Part shown: positions 8,889 through 17,736 of the stretch, in pieces
Layout: each line of letters opens with the position of its first letter
Position numbering within the stretch: position 1 is the stretch's first letter
Assembly (NCBI RefSeq): GCF_005862305.2
Contig: NZ_CP054022.1
Location: 1-64,000, forward strand
Reading direction: 5' to 3'
Source: Rhizobium indicum
Lineage (GTDB): Bacteria > Pseudomonadota > Alphaproteobacteria > Rhizobiales > Rhizobiaceae
DNA: 64,000 nucleotides
Notes under the pieces: generated by a model
Database searches by the model: none
What the model was told of the DNA's origin: nothing
What the model saw: only the letters and a program-made list of their open reading frames with translations
Program-made: the position numbers and the translations under genes

Positions 8889-10565
8889 CTATTCGGCCGC
8901 AGCAGCGATCGGGCCAGAATAGCCGTAAATTTCCTTCGCAGCCTTCGCCGTGATCAGGTTCTCGGAAAGATCCTGCTCGATCAGTGCAGACGAACGATCG
9001 CTCGCAGCTCCCCAACCGCCGCCGCCTGGCGTCTCAACCTCGAGGCGCTGGCCTGTCTTCAGCACCACCTTGCCCTTCGGGAACTGGGGCTTGCCGTCCT
9101 TCATGACCTTTCCGGCCGATCCGCTCTGCCCTTCGACGACACCGAAGCAGGGATGGCGAACACGCTCGGAAGCGAGGTAGATGTTCATCGGGTTCTTGCC
9201 GAGGTTCCGGAGCACGACACGCTGGCCGAGACCGCCGCGATGCTTGCCTGCTCCGCCCGAGTCCGCGATCAGTTCCTTCCGCTCCGTCAGCACGGGAACG
9301 GCAACCTCGAACATCTCGATGGCCGTTACCTTGCAGTTCGAGGGGAAGCTCAGCGTGTCCAGACCGTCGAGCTCGGCGCGCGCGCCCTGCCCGCCGTGGA
9401 AATTCTGGACGGAGCCATATTGCGAACCGTCATTGCGCTGGCCGACGCAATTGGCAGCCCAGATCGGAGCACCGCCGCTGTCGCCCATGACCTTGTCGGG
9501 CACCACGCCTTCGAGCGCCTTGAAGATCAGCGAAGGAATGACGTGCCCGATCAGGTTTCGCGAATTGCCCGCCGTCCAGTGCTGCGGATTGAGAATGCAG
9601 CCGAGCGGAGCCTCATCGGTGATCGGGACGATGCAACCCTCGTTGTTCGGTGTCTCAGGGTCGAGCAGGCATTTCAGAGCATAGACGGAATGGGCGTAGC
9701 GATAGTTCGTCCGGCAGTTGATCGAGTGCAGAACCTGGTCGGAGGTACCGGTGTAGTCGACATGGATAGAGTCGTCCTTGATGATGACCGAAGCCTTCAG
9801 CGTCACATCGACATCGTAACCGTCGAGCAGAACCTCGGCCGCGTAGCTGCCGTTCGGCCATTCGCGGATCGCCTTGCGGGTCTGCGCTTCCGAGCGGGAA
9901 TGAATGGCGGTCGCCAGGCCTTCGACGTCATCCAAACCGTATTCGTCCAGGAATTTGACGAGCTCGCGGCCCATGACGTTGTTGGCAGCGATCATCGACT
10001 CGAGGTCGCCGCGTACTTCGGTCGGGAGGCGGACCGACGCTTCGATGATGTCGAAGACGTCCTGGTTCGGAACGCCGGCCTTCAGCAGCTTGATAATCGG
10101 GAAGCGGATGCCTTCTTCGTAGATGTCGCTCGCTTCGGAATGCAGAGGGGCGCCGCCGATATCGGGAAGATGGGCGATTGACCCGGCATAGGCGACGACC
10201 TTGCCGTTCTTGAAGATCGGCGTGATCATCGTGACATCGGGAAGATGGCCGGTGCCGATCTCCGGATCGTTGGTCGCCAGCACGTCGCCTTCTTCGAGCT
10301 TGTCTGCCGAGAACTTCGGCAGGAAATAGTTCTGGGCCGCGGCCGGGAGAGAGGTGATGAAGACCGGGATCGACCAGGTGCATTGCGCCAGCGCCCGTCC
10401 CTTGCTGTCCAGCAGGACGGTGACGTAGTCGTGGTTCTCGCGGACGATCGGCGAGAATGCCGTCTTGCCAAGGACGTTGTCGGCCTGGTCTGCAATGAAG
10501 ATCAGGCGGTTCCACATGACCTGAAGGTTGATCGGGTCGTTGAAATCGGTGGCGGGTTTCGACAT
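8889..10565 (-). CDS. hyuB: Hydantoinase B / oxoprolinase beta-type subunit
   Basis: HyuB-family subunit (558 residues, normal for the family) of the ATP-dependent hydantoinase/5-oxoprolinase/acetone carboxylase superfamily. It works as a complex with the HyuA subunit encoded upstream. Recognisable are the N-terminal VMWNRLIFIADQADNVLGKTAFSP, the NDPEIGTGHLPDVTMITP segment, and the glycine-rich C-terminal region (SGGAGKHRGGLGQ, TPGGGGWG). The complexes hydrolyse or carboxylate cyclic amides or ketones with ATP. The hyuA-hyuB gap of 113 bp is filled by a RIME repeat. Downstream genes (SDR, aldolase) suggest that the opened product is degraded further. Confidence 0.88.
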   Translation of the reverse strand: MSKPATDFNDPINLQVMWNRLIFIADQADNVLGKTAFSPIVRENHDYVTVLLDSKGRALAQCTWSIPVFITSLPAAAQNYFLPKFSADKLEEGDVLATNDPEIGTGHLPDVTMITPIFKNGKVVAYAGSIAHLPDIGGAPLHSEASDIYEEGIRFPIIKLLKAGVPNQDVFDIIEASVRLPTEVRGDLESMIAANNVMGRELVKFLDEYGLDDVEGLATAIHSRSEAQTRKAIREWPNGSYAAEVLLDGYDVDVTLKASVIIKDDSIHVDYTGTSDQVLHSINCRTNYRYAHSVYALKCLLDPETPNNEGCIVPITDEAPLGCILNPQHWTAGNSRNLIGHVIPSLIFKALEGVVPDKVMGDSGGAPIWAANCVGQRNDGSQYGSVQNFHGGQGARAELDGLDTLSFPSNCKVTAIEMFEVAVPVLTERKELIADSGGAGKHRGGLGQRVVLRNLGKNPMNIYLASERVRHPCFGVVEGQSGSAGKVMKDGKPQFPKGKVVLKTGQRLEVETPGGGGWGAASDRSSALIEQDLSENLITAKAAKEIYGYSGPIAAAAE

Positions 10566-10578
10566 CAGAGTGCCCCTT

Positions 10579-10682
10579 AGAGCAATTCGAGGAAAAGTGC
10601 GAAGCGGTTTTCCGTCCGGAATTGCGTAAAAACAAAAGGATAGAGCGGTTCTGCGCTTCCGTTAAAAGCTGAACCGCTCTAG
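10579..10682. repeat. RIME-like intergenic palindromic element
   Basis: About 104 bp made of two imperfect palindromes. The first pairs GAGCAATTC with GGAATTGC around an inner GGAAAA/TTTTCC stem; the second pairs AGAGCGGTTC (10642-10651) with GAACCGCTCT (10671-10680). Size and two-palindrome design match the rhizobial RIME1 family. It fills the hyuA-hyuB gap, and the hyuA stop codon (10679-10681) lies inside its end. Confidence 0.75.
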
Positions 10683-12742
10683 CGAATGTTGATCACGAGG
10701 TTGCCATGGGCATCCACATGGAAGGCGCCGCTTGGCCCGACGACCGCAGTCGATTCACGCTGCTCGACGATTGCCGGACCCTTGACCTCTTCGCCGACGG
10801 GAAGCTTGTAATGGTCGTAGACCGCAGTTTCGGCAAAGCCGCCAATCTCCTGGAAATAGACCTTGCGGCTGCCCTTCTTCGCGTCGGCAACGACGGTGTC
10901 GTGCGGGCGCGTCACCTGATCTTTTTCGCCGCCGGCGCGCAGGCGCCAGGTGATGACCTCCAGCGGCGCGGCAACAGTCCGGCCGAACAGTTCGCGGTAC
11001 AGCTTGAAGAAATTGCCGCGGAGCTGACTGAGGAATTCCTCCTTCGGCAGGCTCCGGTCAGGCAGAACCACGGTGATTTCATGGCCCTGGCCGACATGGC
11101 GCATGTCGACGGTGTAGCGGTTGCTGATCGTATCCTTCGGCACGCCCGCCGCCGACACAACTTCGGCACCTTGGGCCGAGAGTTCGTCCAGCAGACGGTT
11201 CATGGCGTCCATATTCCAGGCGTCGAGTGCCATCGGATGGCTTGCGGACAGATCGACCGCCACGGGAGCGATCAACAGGCCGATCGCCGAGCTCACGCCT
11301 GCACCGGTCGGGCAGATGATACGGGAAATGCCGAGCTTGCGGGCGATGCCATAGGCATGGACCGGACCGGCGCCGCCGAACGCCACCATGGGCAGCGAAC
11401 GAGGATCGACGCCGAGATCGGTCGCATGCATGGCGGCCGCCTTGCTCATGGATTCGTTGACGAGGTCATGGATGCCCCATGCGCAGCGCTCGACCGAGAC
11501 CTCGAGTGAGGTGGCAAGTTTGGCCATCGCCTCGTGAGCGGCTTCCTTGGAAACTTTGAACGAGCCGCCGACGAAGGATTCGGTGCCCATATATCCGAGC
11601 AGGATGTCAGCATCCGTGACGGTCGGCTGGGTGCCGCCGCGCTGGTAGGCCGCCGGTCCTGGCATGGCGCCCGCGGAGTGCGGGCCGACGTCGAGCAGAC
11701 CGAGAGAGTTTTTAGCCGCAATCGAACCGCCGCCCGCGCCGATCTCGATCATCTGGATCGACTGGATCTTCAGCGGGAAACCGGATCCCTTGCGGAAGCG
11801 CTGATAATGGGCGACCTCGAGATCGGTGCCGACATTCGGCTCACCGTCGGGGATCAGGCAAAGCTTCGCGGTCGTGCCGCCCATGTCGAAGGAGAGGACG
11901 CTCGCCTCACCTGCCGTACGGCCGAACTCGGCGGCGGCCACCGCACCCGCCGCGGGGCCTGACTCGATCAGGCGCACCGGCAGTTCCGCGGCACGCCGGC
12001 TCGGCACCAGCCCGCCCGAGGACGTCATCCACAGGACCTGGCGATCGATGCCCTTGGCCGCGAATTCACGCTGGAGATGGGCGACGTGGCCGGCCATCTG
12101 CGGCCTGGTATAGGCGTTGACGACTGTCGTCGAGGCGCGGTCGAATTCGCGCATTTCAGGGCAGACTTCGGAGGAGAGCGAGACGAAGATATCGGGGTCT
12201 TCCTCGCGCAGCAGCGCTGCGACGCGCTGCTCGTGCTGCGGATATTTATAGGCATGGAGAAGGCAGACGGCGACGGAGCGGATGCCCTTCTCCTTCAGGC
12301 GGCCGGCGATTTCGCGCACCGTCTCTTCCTCAAGCTCGGTCACGACGGAACCGTCGGCGGCGATCCGTTCCCTGGCGCCGAAGCTGTTTGCACGGGTAAC
12401 CAGCGGGTCGGGATATTTTATGTTCAGGTCGTAGAGGTCGTAGCGTCCTTCGTTGCGGATACGCAGCATGTCCTGAAAGCCGTCGGTGGTGACGAACCCC
12501 GTCTCAACACCCTTGCGCTCGAGAACCGCATTGGTGACGACGGTGGTGGCGCCCAGCACCTGCAGGTTCTCGATGGCGATGGTGCCGCCGAATTTTTCCA
12601 GCAATTCTGACACACCCTGCACGACGGCTTCGGCAGGGTTCTTCGGCGTGCTTAGGACCTTGTGAAGGTGAAGGTCGCCCTTGTCGTCCAGGAGCGCGAA
12701 GTCGGTAAAGGTACCGCCCGTGTCGAAAGCCAGTTTTGCCAT
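10679..12742 (-). CDS. hyuA: Hydantoinase A / oxoprolinase alpha-type subunit
   Basis: ATP-binding subunit of a hydantoinase/5-oxoprolinase-type enzyme, 687 residues, full family length. It starts MAKLAFDTGGTFTDFAL, the actin-like ATPase phosphate-1 motif. The middle carries ESGPAAGAVAAAEFGR and SFDMGGTTAKLCL (phosphate 2), and FGGAGPVHAYGIARKLGI marks the adenosine motif. It pairs with HyuB downstream. Substrates known in the family include N-methylhydantoin, 5-oxoproline, caprolactam and acetophenone; sequence reading alone cannot choose. The neighbouring NAC-like regulator, aminotransferase and amino-acid-type importer point to a nitrogenous cyclic amide. A candidate operator lies 100-150 bp upstream. 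Confidence 0.9.
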   Translation of the reverse strand: MAKLAFDTGGTFTDFALLDDKGDLHLHKVLSTPKNPAEAVVQGVSELLEKFGGTIAIENLQVLGATTVVTNAVLERKGVETGFVTTDGFQDMLRIRNEGRYDLYDLNIKYPDPLVTRANSFGARERIAADGSVVTELEEETVREIAGRLKEKGIRSVAVCLLHAYKYPQHEQRVAALLREEDPDIFVSLSSEVCPEMREFDRASTTVVNAYTRPQMAGHVAHLQREFAAKGIDRQVLWMTSSGGLVPSRRAAELPVRLIESGPAAGAVAAAEFGRTAGEASVLSFDMGGTTAKLCLIPDGEPNVGTDLEVAHYQRFRKGSGFPLKIQSIQMIEIGAGGGSIAAKNSLGLLDVGPHSAGAMPGPAAYQRGGTQPTVTDADILLGYMGTESFVGGSFKVSKEAAHEAMAKLATSLEVSVERCAWGIHDLVNESMSKAAAMHATDLGVDPRSLPMVAFGGAGPVHAYGIARKLGISRIICPTGAGVSSAIGLLIAPVAVDLSASHPMALDAWNMDAMNRLLDELSAQGAEVVSAAGVPKDTISNRYTVDMRHVGQGHEITVVLPDRSLPKEEFLSQLRGNFFKLYRELFGRTVAAPLEVITWRLRAGGEKDQVTRPHDTVVADAKKGSRKVYFQEIGGFAETAVYDHYKLPVGEEVKGPAIVEQRESTAVVGPSGAFHVDAHGNLVINIR

Positions 12743-12842
12743 GTTGTCCTCGAAGCGAGTGTTCGGCGCGGCAGGCGCCGCTATGCGGATCCAATGCCCG
12801 GACCCGGTGTCTGCTCGGAGGTTAGGGGAATGCCCGGCGCGT

Positions 12843-12890
12843 TGGCTAACACAACTACAGTCTGCCGCTATAGGGTTTGCTTATGGCGGA
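12843..12890. promoter_or_regulatory. Candidate NAC-type operator upstream of hyuA
   Basis: This 48-bp block recurs almost unchanged at 19954-20000 upstream of livJ. It contains TGGCTAACACAACT, then CTGCCGCTATAG and an ATA-N9-TAT core (12870-12884) inside an inverted repeat CGCTATA/TTATGGCG. ATA-N9-TAT is the known NAC site, and a NAC-like gene starts just to the right. The identity of the binder is inferred. Confidence 0.6.
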
Positions 12891-12935
12891 GCGGAGCCAC
12901 GCCGTCGGACTGCCGTTGCGAGGATCGGCGGCCGG

Positions 12936-13874
12936 CTAAGCCGGCCTTATTCCGGGGTGATGACTGCTCATGAGCTTGCCCACGACATCGAGGAGAACCG
13001 ACCGCGCAGCGATGGCCGGTTCCGACAGGGGAAGATGATCGGCGACGCAGAGCGACACGGTCGCGTCGATCACCGGCTTCGTCAGCGCCCTCACCTGTGC
13101 GCCAGAAAAGATCGCAGTCTCCGTGACCACCGAAGCCGGGAGAATGGTCGATCCAAGCCCCTCGAGGACCGCGGCGCTGAGGGCCGGAACGGATTCGATT
13201 TCCGCGACGACATCAGGTGTGGCTCTCGCTCTCGCCAGGGCGTCGTCGATCAGCCGCCGGAGCAGATGTGCCTTGCTGGGAAGAAGCAGCGGGATGTCCT
13301 GGAGGGCAGAAAGGGGAAGCGGCGCGCTGCTATCCCCGGGGAGCTCAATGCCCGGCGGCGAGACGAGGAACATTTCCTCGCGAAACAATGGCTGTAGGGT
13401 GACGCCCTTGATCGGGGCAGCGGCATAGATCAGCGCCATATCCATCTTGCCCGTCATGATCAGTTCGCTGAGGATCTGGCCGAAACTGTCATTGATGTGG
13501 ACGACGATGTGGGGATGCCTCGCTTTCATCTCCTTCAGGATCGGCAGCGACAAGGCGCTTGACGAGGAATAGGTCGCAAGCCCGATCGAGACGCGGCCCG
13601 CCACCGACTTGGCGGACTGATCGATGTCGACCTGCGCCTGCTCGATCTGTTTCAACATCAATTGGGCGTGCCGATAGAGGATCAGCCCCGCCTCGGTCGG
13701 CGTAATGCCGACGTTGCTACGGATGAGAAGCTTGTGTTTGAAGTGCGCCTCGAGAGCGGCAATCTGCTGCGACAGAGCCGGCTGGGCCGTCCGCAGAAGG
13801 CTTGCCGCTCGCGATACGCTGCCCGTATCGACGATCTTGACGAAGCTCTTCAGTTTTCGGAAATCGACGCTCAT
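12936..13874 (-). CDS. LysR-family regulator, NAC-like
   Basis: LysR-type regulator of 312 residues (ATG at 13874; a GTG two codons upstream is possible). The helix-turn-helix is at 15-50 (GSVSRAASLLRTAQPALSQQ). The whole N-terminal half follows the nitrogen assimilation control protein NAC: FVKIVDTGS, RSNVGITPTEAG, LYRHAQ, then SIGLATYSS. NAC proteins need no small-molecule effector and act under nitrogen limitation; whether that holds here is unknown. The gene sits between aatA and hyuA on the same strand, with a hairpin separating it from aatA, and two ATA-N9-TAT repeats lie in front of hyuA and livJ. It is the obvious candidate regulator of this cluster. Confidence 0.85.
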   Translation of the reverse strand: MSVDFRKLKSFVKIVDTGSVSRAASLLRTAQPALSQQIAALEAHFKHKLLIRSNVGITPTEAGLILYRHAQLMLKQIEQAQVDIDQSAKSVAGRVSIGLATYSSSSALSLPILKEMKARHPHIVVHINDSFGQILSELIMTGKMDMALIYAAAPIKGVTLQPLFREEMFLVSPPGIELPGDSSAPLPLSALQDIPLLLPSKAHLLRRLIDDALARARATPDVVAEIESVPALSAAVLEGLGSTILPASVVTETAIFSGAQVRALTKPVIDATVSLCVADHLPLSEPAIAARSVLLDVVGKLMSSHHPGIRPA

Positions 13875-13915
13875 GGCCACCGGCTTCTTGTTTCACGAAA
13901 AAACGTAAAGCCTGC

Positions 13916-13943
13916 GGCCGGTGGGGCGCAAGTCCCACCGGCC
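13916..13943. terminator. Strong hairpin between aatA and the lysR gene
   Basis: Perfect 10-bp stem GGCCGGTGGG (13916-13925) with CCCACCGGCC (13934-13943) and an 8-base loop. It lies 10 bases past the aatA stop on the minus strand. There is no long T run, so it may be a weak terminator or an mRNA 3'-stabilising structure. Confidence 0.55.
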
Positions 13944-13952
13944 TCTTTGCAG

Positions 13953-15161
13953 TCAATACAGGTCGGCAACGGCCCGTTCGATGCGATCGCATGCTTGCGT
14001 GATCACCTCCATCGACGTCGCGATCGAGAGGCGGAAATGCGGCGATATCCCGTAGGCGGCACCCTGCAGCGCCGCGACCCCGACGCCATCCAGCAGATAG
14101 AGCACGAAATCGAGGTCCGTCTCGATTGTCTTGCCTTCGGGGGTCTTCTTGCCGATGACACCGGCGCAGTTCGGAAACAGATAGAAGGCCCCATCCGGTA
14201 CCAGGCAGGAGAGCCCGGGCACGGCATTGAGCCGTGAGCATGCATAATCCCGGCGCTCCTTGTAGACCTTCACGCTTTCCGAAACGAATGACTGGTCAGA
14301 AGACAGCGCATAGGCGGCTGCGGCCTGACTGACCGACGACGGGCAGGACGACATCTGCGACTGCAGCTTGTTGATGGCCGCAATCAGGGCGGCCGGACCC
14401 GCCGCGTAGCCGATACGCCATCCGGTCATAGCGTAGGATTTGGAGACGCCGTTGGTCAGCAGAACACGCTCCTTCAGTTCCGGGACGGCGGCAACCAGCG
14501 TCGTCATCGGCTCGTCCTTGAACCAGACCTGGTCGTAAATATCGTCGGAAAGCACGAGGACATGGGGATGGCGCAGCAGCACCTCGCCGAGGGCTTCGAG
14601 TTCGCTCCTGTCGTATGCCGCGCCCGTCGGATTGGACGGCGCGTTGAGGATCAGCCACAAGGTCTTCGGCGTGATCACCTTTTCCAAAGCCTCCGGCGTC
14701 AGCTTGAAGCCTGCTTCCTGCGGGCATTCGATGATGACCGGCTTGCCTTCGTTGGCAATGACCATATCGGGATAAGAAACCCAGTAGGGTGCGGGAATGA
14801 TCACCTCGGCATCGTTTTCCACGCTCGCCATCAGCGCCAGGAACAGAATCTGCTTGGCGCCGCCACCGACGCAGATTTCATTGTCCCCGTAGCTGAGGCC
14901 GAGCCGGCGCTTGATATCGCCGATGATTGCCTTGCGCAGCGCCGGCGTGCCGTTGACGGCGGTATATTTCGTTTCGCCCCTGTCGATGGCCGCATGCGCT
15001 GCTGCCTTGATATTGTCAGGCGTGTCGAAGTCCGGCTCGCCGACCGTCAGATCGACGATGTCGCGACCCGCTGCCTTCAGTTCGCGAGCACGGGCTGCCG
15101 CAGCCGTGCTTGGCGAAACCTTGATTCTGGACACACGCGATGCAGGCACGAAAGTGCTCAT
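13953..15161 (-). CDS. aatA: Class I aspartate-type aminotransferase
   Basis: PLP-dependent aminotransferase of subgroup I, 402 residues as usual for rhizobial AatA/AspC homologues. It has SPTVGEPDFDTP-like residues near 40 (DLTVGEPDFDTPDN), LNAPSNPTGAAYDR near 175, SDDIYDQV near 205, and the Schiff-base lysine in GVSKSYAMTGWRIGYAAGP near 240. It typically exchanges amino groups between aspartate (or a related dicarboxylic or aromatic amino acid) and 2-oxoglutarate. It lies directly downstream of livF in the importer operon, so it probably removes the amino group of the imported amino acid or of the HyuAB product. Family is certain, substrate uncertain. Confidence 0.88.
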   Translation of the reverse strand: MSTFVPASRVSRIKVSPSTAAAARARELKAAGRDIVDLTVGEPDFDTPDNIKAAAHAAIDRGETKYTAVNGTPALRKAIIGDIKRRLGLSYGDNEICVGGGAKQILFLALMASVENDAEVIIPAPYWVSYPDMVIANEGKPVIIECPQEAGFKLTPEALEKVITPKTLWLILNAPSNPTGAAYDRSELEALGEVLLRHPHVLVLSDDIYDQVWFKDEPMTTLVAAVPELKERVLLTNGVSKSYAMTGWRIGYAAGPAALIAAINKLQSQMSSCPSSVSQAAAAYALSSDQSFVSESVKVYKERRDYACSRLNAVPGLSCLVPDGAFYLFPNCAGVIGKKTPEGKTIETDLDFVLYLLDGVGVAALQGAAYGISPHFRLSIATSMEVITQACDRIERAVADLY

Positions 15162-15203
15162 TGAGATTTCCTCGATTGTGATTCCTTGAGAGGCGAGATC
15201 GCC

Positions 15204-15947
15204 TCAGTGGACGGCTTCGGTTTCGCCGCGCATCTTCCCGGTCAGGAAAAGTTCGCCCAGTTCGTCATGGGTGATGTCTTTCGGCAGGCCGTCCCAGATG
15301 ACCTTGCCAAGTCTCAGAATGACCGCGCGCTCCGCCACTTCCATGGCTTTCTTGGTGTTCTGTTCCACCAGCAGGATCGTCATGCCGTCTGCGTGAAGCC
15401 GAAGTAGCTCGTCGAACACGATGCCGATCGCAGCCGGCGACAGCCCGACCGAAGGCTCGTCGACCAACAACACCTTCGGCCGCTGCAGCACCGCCATCGC
15501 CACTTCGAGCAGCTGCTGCTCCCCGCCGGACATGTTGCCGGCGAGCGTCGCACGGCGTTTCTTGAGGATCGGAAAGAGGTCGTAGACGTAATCGCGGTCG
15601 GCCTTCACCTTGGCGTCGCGGATGGTATAGGCTGCCATCTGAAGATTTTCGTCGACGCTCATGACGGGGAAGTTGCAGCGCCCCTGAGGCACGAAGGAAA
15701 TCCCCTCGCCCAGAATGGATCTCGACTTGCTGCCGGCGATATTCTTGCCGCGCCAGTCGATGCTTCCCTGCTTGATGCTGGTCATGCCGTAGAGCGTCTT
15801 GAGAAGAGTGGACTTGCCCGCCCCGTTCGGCCCCATGAGCGCCACGAACTGTCCGGCGGGCACGTCGAGATCGACACCGTTCAGAATGTCCAGATTGCCG
15901 TAACCAGCGCGCAGGTCGCGGATTGAAAGGTTCGAATTACCCGCCAA
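15204..15947 (-). CDS. livF: Branched-chain amino acid-type ABC transporter ATP-binding protein (LivF)
   Basis: ABC ATPase of 247 residues, the LivF length. It has Walker A GPNGAGKST (about 38-46), signature LSGGEQQ-like as MSGGEQQLLEVAMA, Walker B VLLVDEPSVGLSP and the LivF end LFLTGKM. No ATG precedes the first conserved residues. The best start is TTG at 15947, with GGGAGG six bases upstream and overlapping the livG stop, giving MAGNSNLSIRDLRAG. This implies translational coupling to LivG. Part of livJHMGF, which imports hydrophobic amino acids, amides or related compounds across the inner membrane. Confidence 0.9.
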   Translation of the reverse strand: MAGNSNLSIRDLRAGYGNLDILNGVDLDVPAGQFVALMGPNGAGKSTLLKTLYGMTSIKQGSIDWRGKNIAGSKSRSILGEGISFVPQGRCNFPVMSVDENLQMAAYTIRDAKVKADRDYVYDLFPILKKRRATLAGNMSGGEQQLLEVAMAVLQRPKVLLVDEPSVGLSPAAIGIVFDELLRLHADGMTILLVEQNTKKAMEVAERAVILRLGKVIWDGLPKDITHDELGELFLTGKMRGETEAVH

Positions 15948-16710
15948 GATAGGCCTCCCTGACGCGCTGATCCTGAATGATGTCGCCCGGCAAGCCTTCG
16001 ACGAGCTTGGCTCCCTGGTCGAGCACGATGACGCGCTGGCAGATGCTCGTGACGACATCGATATTATGCTCGATCACCAGGAAGCTCACGCCAAGCGACT
16101 TGTTGGCGTAGAGGATGGTGTCGACGACGCGTTCGATGATCTTCGGATTGATCCCGGCCATCGGCTCGTCCAGCAGGATGAGCTTCGGTTCGGGCATCAG
16201 CATGGATGCGAACTGGATGAGCTTCTGCTGTCCGCCCGACAGATTGCCCGCCGGCTGGTGGCGCACATCCCAGAGACCCGCCATCTTGATCAGGTCGCGG
16301 GCCCTTTCCCTGAGACCATCAATGCGTTGGCGAGACATCTTTCCGAGGCCGAAGGTCGATGCAATGGACGGGAAGGTGAACATCTGACCGGCGATGACCA
16401 GGTTCTCCTCGACATCGAGCGACTTGAAGGTGACGGTTTTCTGGAAAGATCGCAGCATACGGCCTTCCCTGGCGATGCGGTTCAGGGACCAGCCGGTGAT
16501 GTCCTGTCCGTCCAGGACAACCGTGCCGGCGTCCGGCTTCGCAAGGCCGGTGCTGCAATCGAAGAAGGTCGATTTGCCGGAGCCGTTCGGTCCGATCAGG
16601 CCCGCGATCTCACCTCGGTCGATGTGAATGCTGACATCGTTGACAGCCTTCACCGCGCCGTAGGACTTGCTCAGATTCCTGATTTCGAGAAGAGGAAGAA
16701 GACTGGTCAT
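15937..16710 (-). CDS. livG: Branched-chain amino acid-type ABC transporter ATP-binding protein (LivG)
   Basis: ABC ATPase of 257 residues starting MTSLLPLLEIRNLSKSYGAVKA. Walker A is GPNGSGKST, the signature NLSGGQQKLIQFASML, and Walker B KLILLDEPMAGINP, followed by the LivG-type C-terminal extension REAYLGG. The start codon overlaps the livM stop by 4 bases (ATGA) and its end overlaps livF, so the genes are translationally coupled. Works with LivF as the ATPase pair of the importer. A larger upstream frame to 17325 is a shadow of livM. Confidence 0.93.
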   Translation of the reverse strand: MTSLLPLLEIRNLSKSYGAVKAVNDVSIHIDRGEIAGLIGPNGSGKSTFFDCSTGLAKPDAGTVVLDGQDITGWSLNRIAREGRMLRSFQKTVTFKSLDVEENLVIAGQMFTFPSIASTFGLGKMSRQRIDGLRERARDLIKMAGLWDVRHQPAGNLSGGQQKLIQFASMLMPEPKLILLDEPMAGINPKIIERVVDTILYANKSLGVSFLVIEHNIDVVTSICQRVIVLDQGAKLVEGLPGDIIQDQRVREAYLGG

Positions 16711-17693
16711 TTGGCGCCTCCGATCGCATTCCAGAAGCGATTGATCAGCGGCGCGCAGCCCTTCTTGAACCAGAAGACGAGGACGAGAAGGCAGACGCCA
16801 TAGGCGATCATCCGCAGTTCGGGTGTAATGCGCAGCGCCTCTGTCAGCCCGACGAAGAGCAGGCTTCCGAAGACAGTGCCGGAAATCATCCCTGCCCCGC
16901 CTCCGAGCACGATGATGAGCATCGTGGTCGAATAATACATCTGGAATGTCAGCGGGCTGACGACCGTCAGGTAATAGGCATAAAGGCAACCGCCCACCCC
17001 GGCAAACACCGCGCTGATCATGAAGACGATCAGCTTGTAGTGCCAGGTGGGAACGCCGAGAGATTCGGCGAGCGTTTCGTTCTCGCGGATCGCCACCATA
17101 TTGCGCCCGGCGGGCGAGCGGACGATTGCCCAGACGGCGAAGGTGGCAAGCGTCCCGATGATCAGGGCAAGATAGTAGAAGTTTGTCGTACCGGACACCG
17201 TGAACGACAGCGGGCCCAGCTCGAAGTATGGTTTTGGAATGCTCGATAGTCCCATGTCGCCGCGGGTGAGCGAGATCCAGTTCTTGGCGATTGCTTGGCC
17301 AATGATCACGAAACCCAGGGTACACATCACGAAGGACGTCGAGCGCAGACGCAAGGCGGGAATGCCGAGCGGAAGAGCAAGGGCTCCTGAGACGGCGCCC
17401 GCGGCGATCAGATTGACGTAGAACGGCGTTCCGTAGGTGACGGCGAGAAGACCTGCCGTATAGGCGCCGATACCGAAGAACGCGGCCTGAGCCAATGACA
17501 GAAGACCGGTATACCCTACAAGCAGATTGAGCCCATGGGCCGGAAGCATGAAAATCAGGGCGATGATCAGCGAATGGGTGATGTAACGGCTGCCAATGAA
17601 CGGCGCGGCGAGTGCCAGGACGACCAGGACTGCGGCGAGCGGTATGCGAAGATCGCGCCTGCGTGCCTGTTGAGCGGTTTCCGTCAGAGACAT
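16707..17693 (-). CDS. livM: Branched-chain amino acid-type ABC permease (LivM)
   Basis: Inner-membrane permease of 328 residues with about nine hydrophobic segments, starting MSLTETAQQARRRDLRIP. It carries the LivM family hallmarks NLLVGYTGLLSLAQAAFFGIGAY (first third) and ENETLAESLGVPTWHYK, the cytoplasmic EAA-like loop before the last helices. A ribosome site and the operon spacing (43 bases after livH) support the ATG at 17693. Forms the channel with LivH. A C-terminal cysteine-containing segment (FKKGCAPLI) is unremarkable. Confidence 0.92.
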   Translation of the reverse strand: MSLTETAQQARRRDLRIPLAAVLVVLALAAPFIGSRYITHSLIIALIFMLPAHGLNLLVGYTGLLSLAQAAFFGIGAYTAGLLAVTYGTPFYVNLIAAGAVSGALALPLGIPALRLRSTSFVMCTLGFVIIGQAIAKNWISLTRGDMGLSSIPKPYFELGPLSFTVSGTTNFYYLALIIGTLATFAVWAIVRSPAGRNMVAIRENETLAESLGVPTWHYKLIVFMISAVFAGVGGCLYAYYLTVVSPLTFQMYYSTTMLIIVLGGGAGMISGTVFGSLLFVGLTEALRITPELRMIAYGVCLLVLVFWFKKGCAPLINRFWNAIGGAK

Positions 17694-17736
17694 GTCGTAC
17701 CCTCGGTCGTTCGAGAAAGGTCGGCGGGCGCAGCTG

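Noticed and set aside
8172..10181. 669-codon plus-strand open frame across SDR and hyuB
   Set aside because: Antisense shadow of two well-supported genes in a GC-rich genome; residue composition (many His, Asp, Arg) is typical of such shadows.
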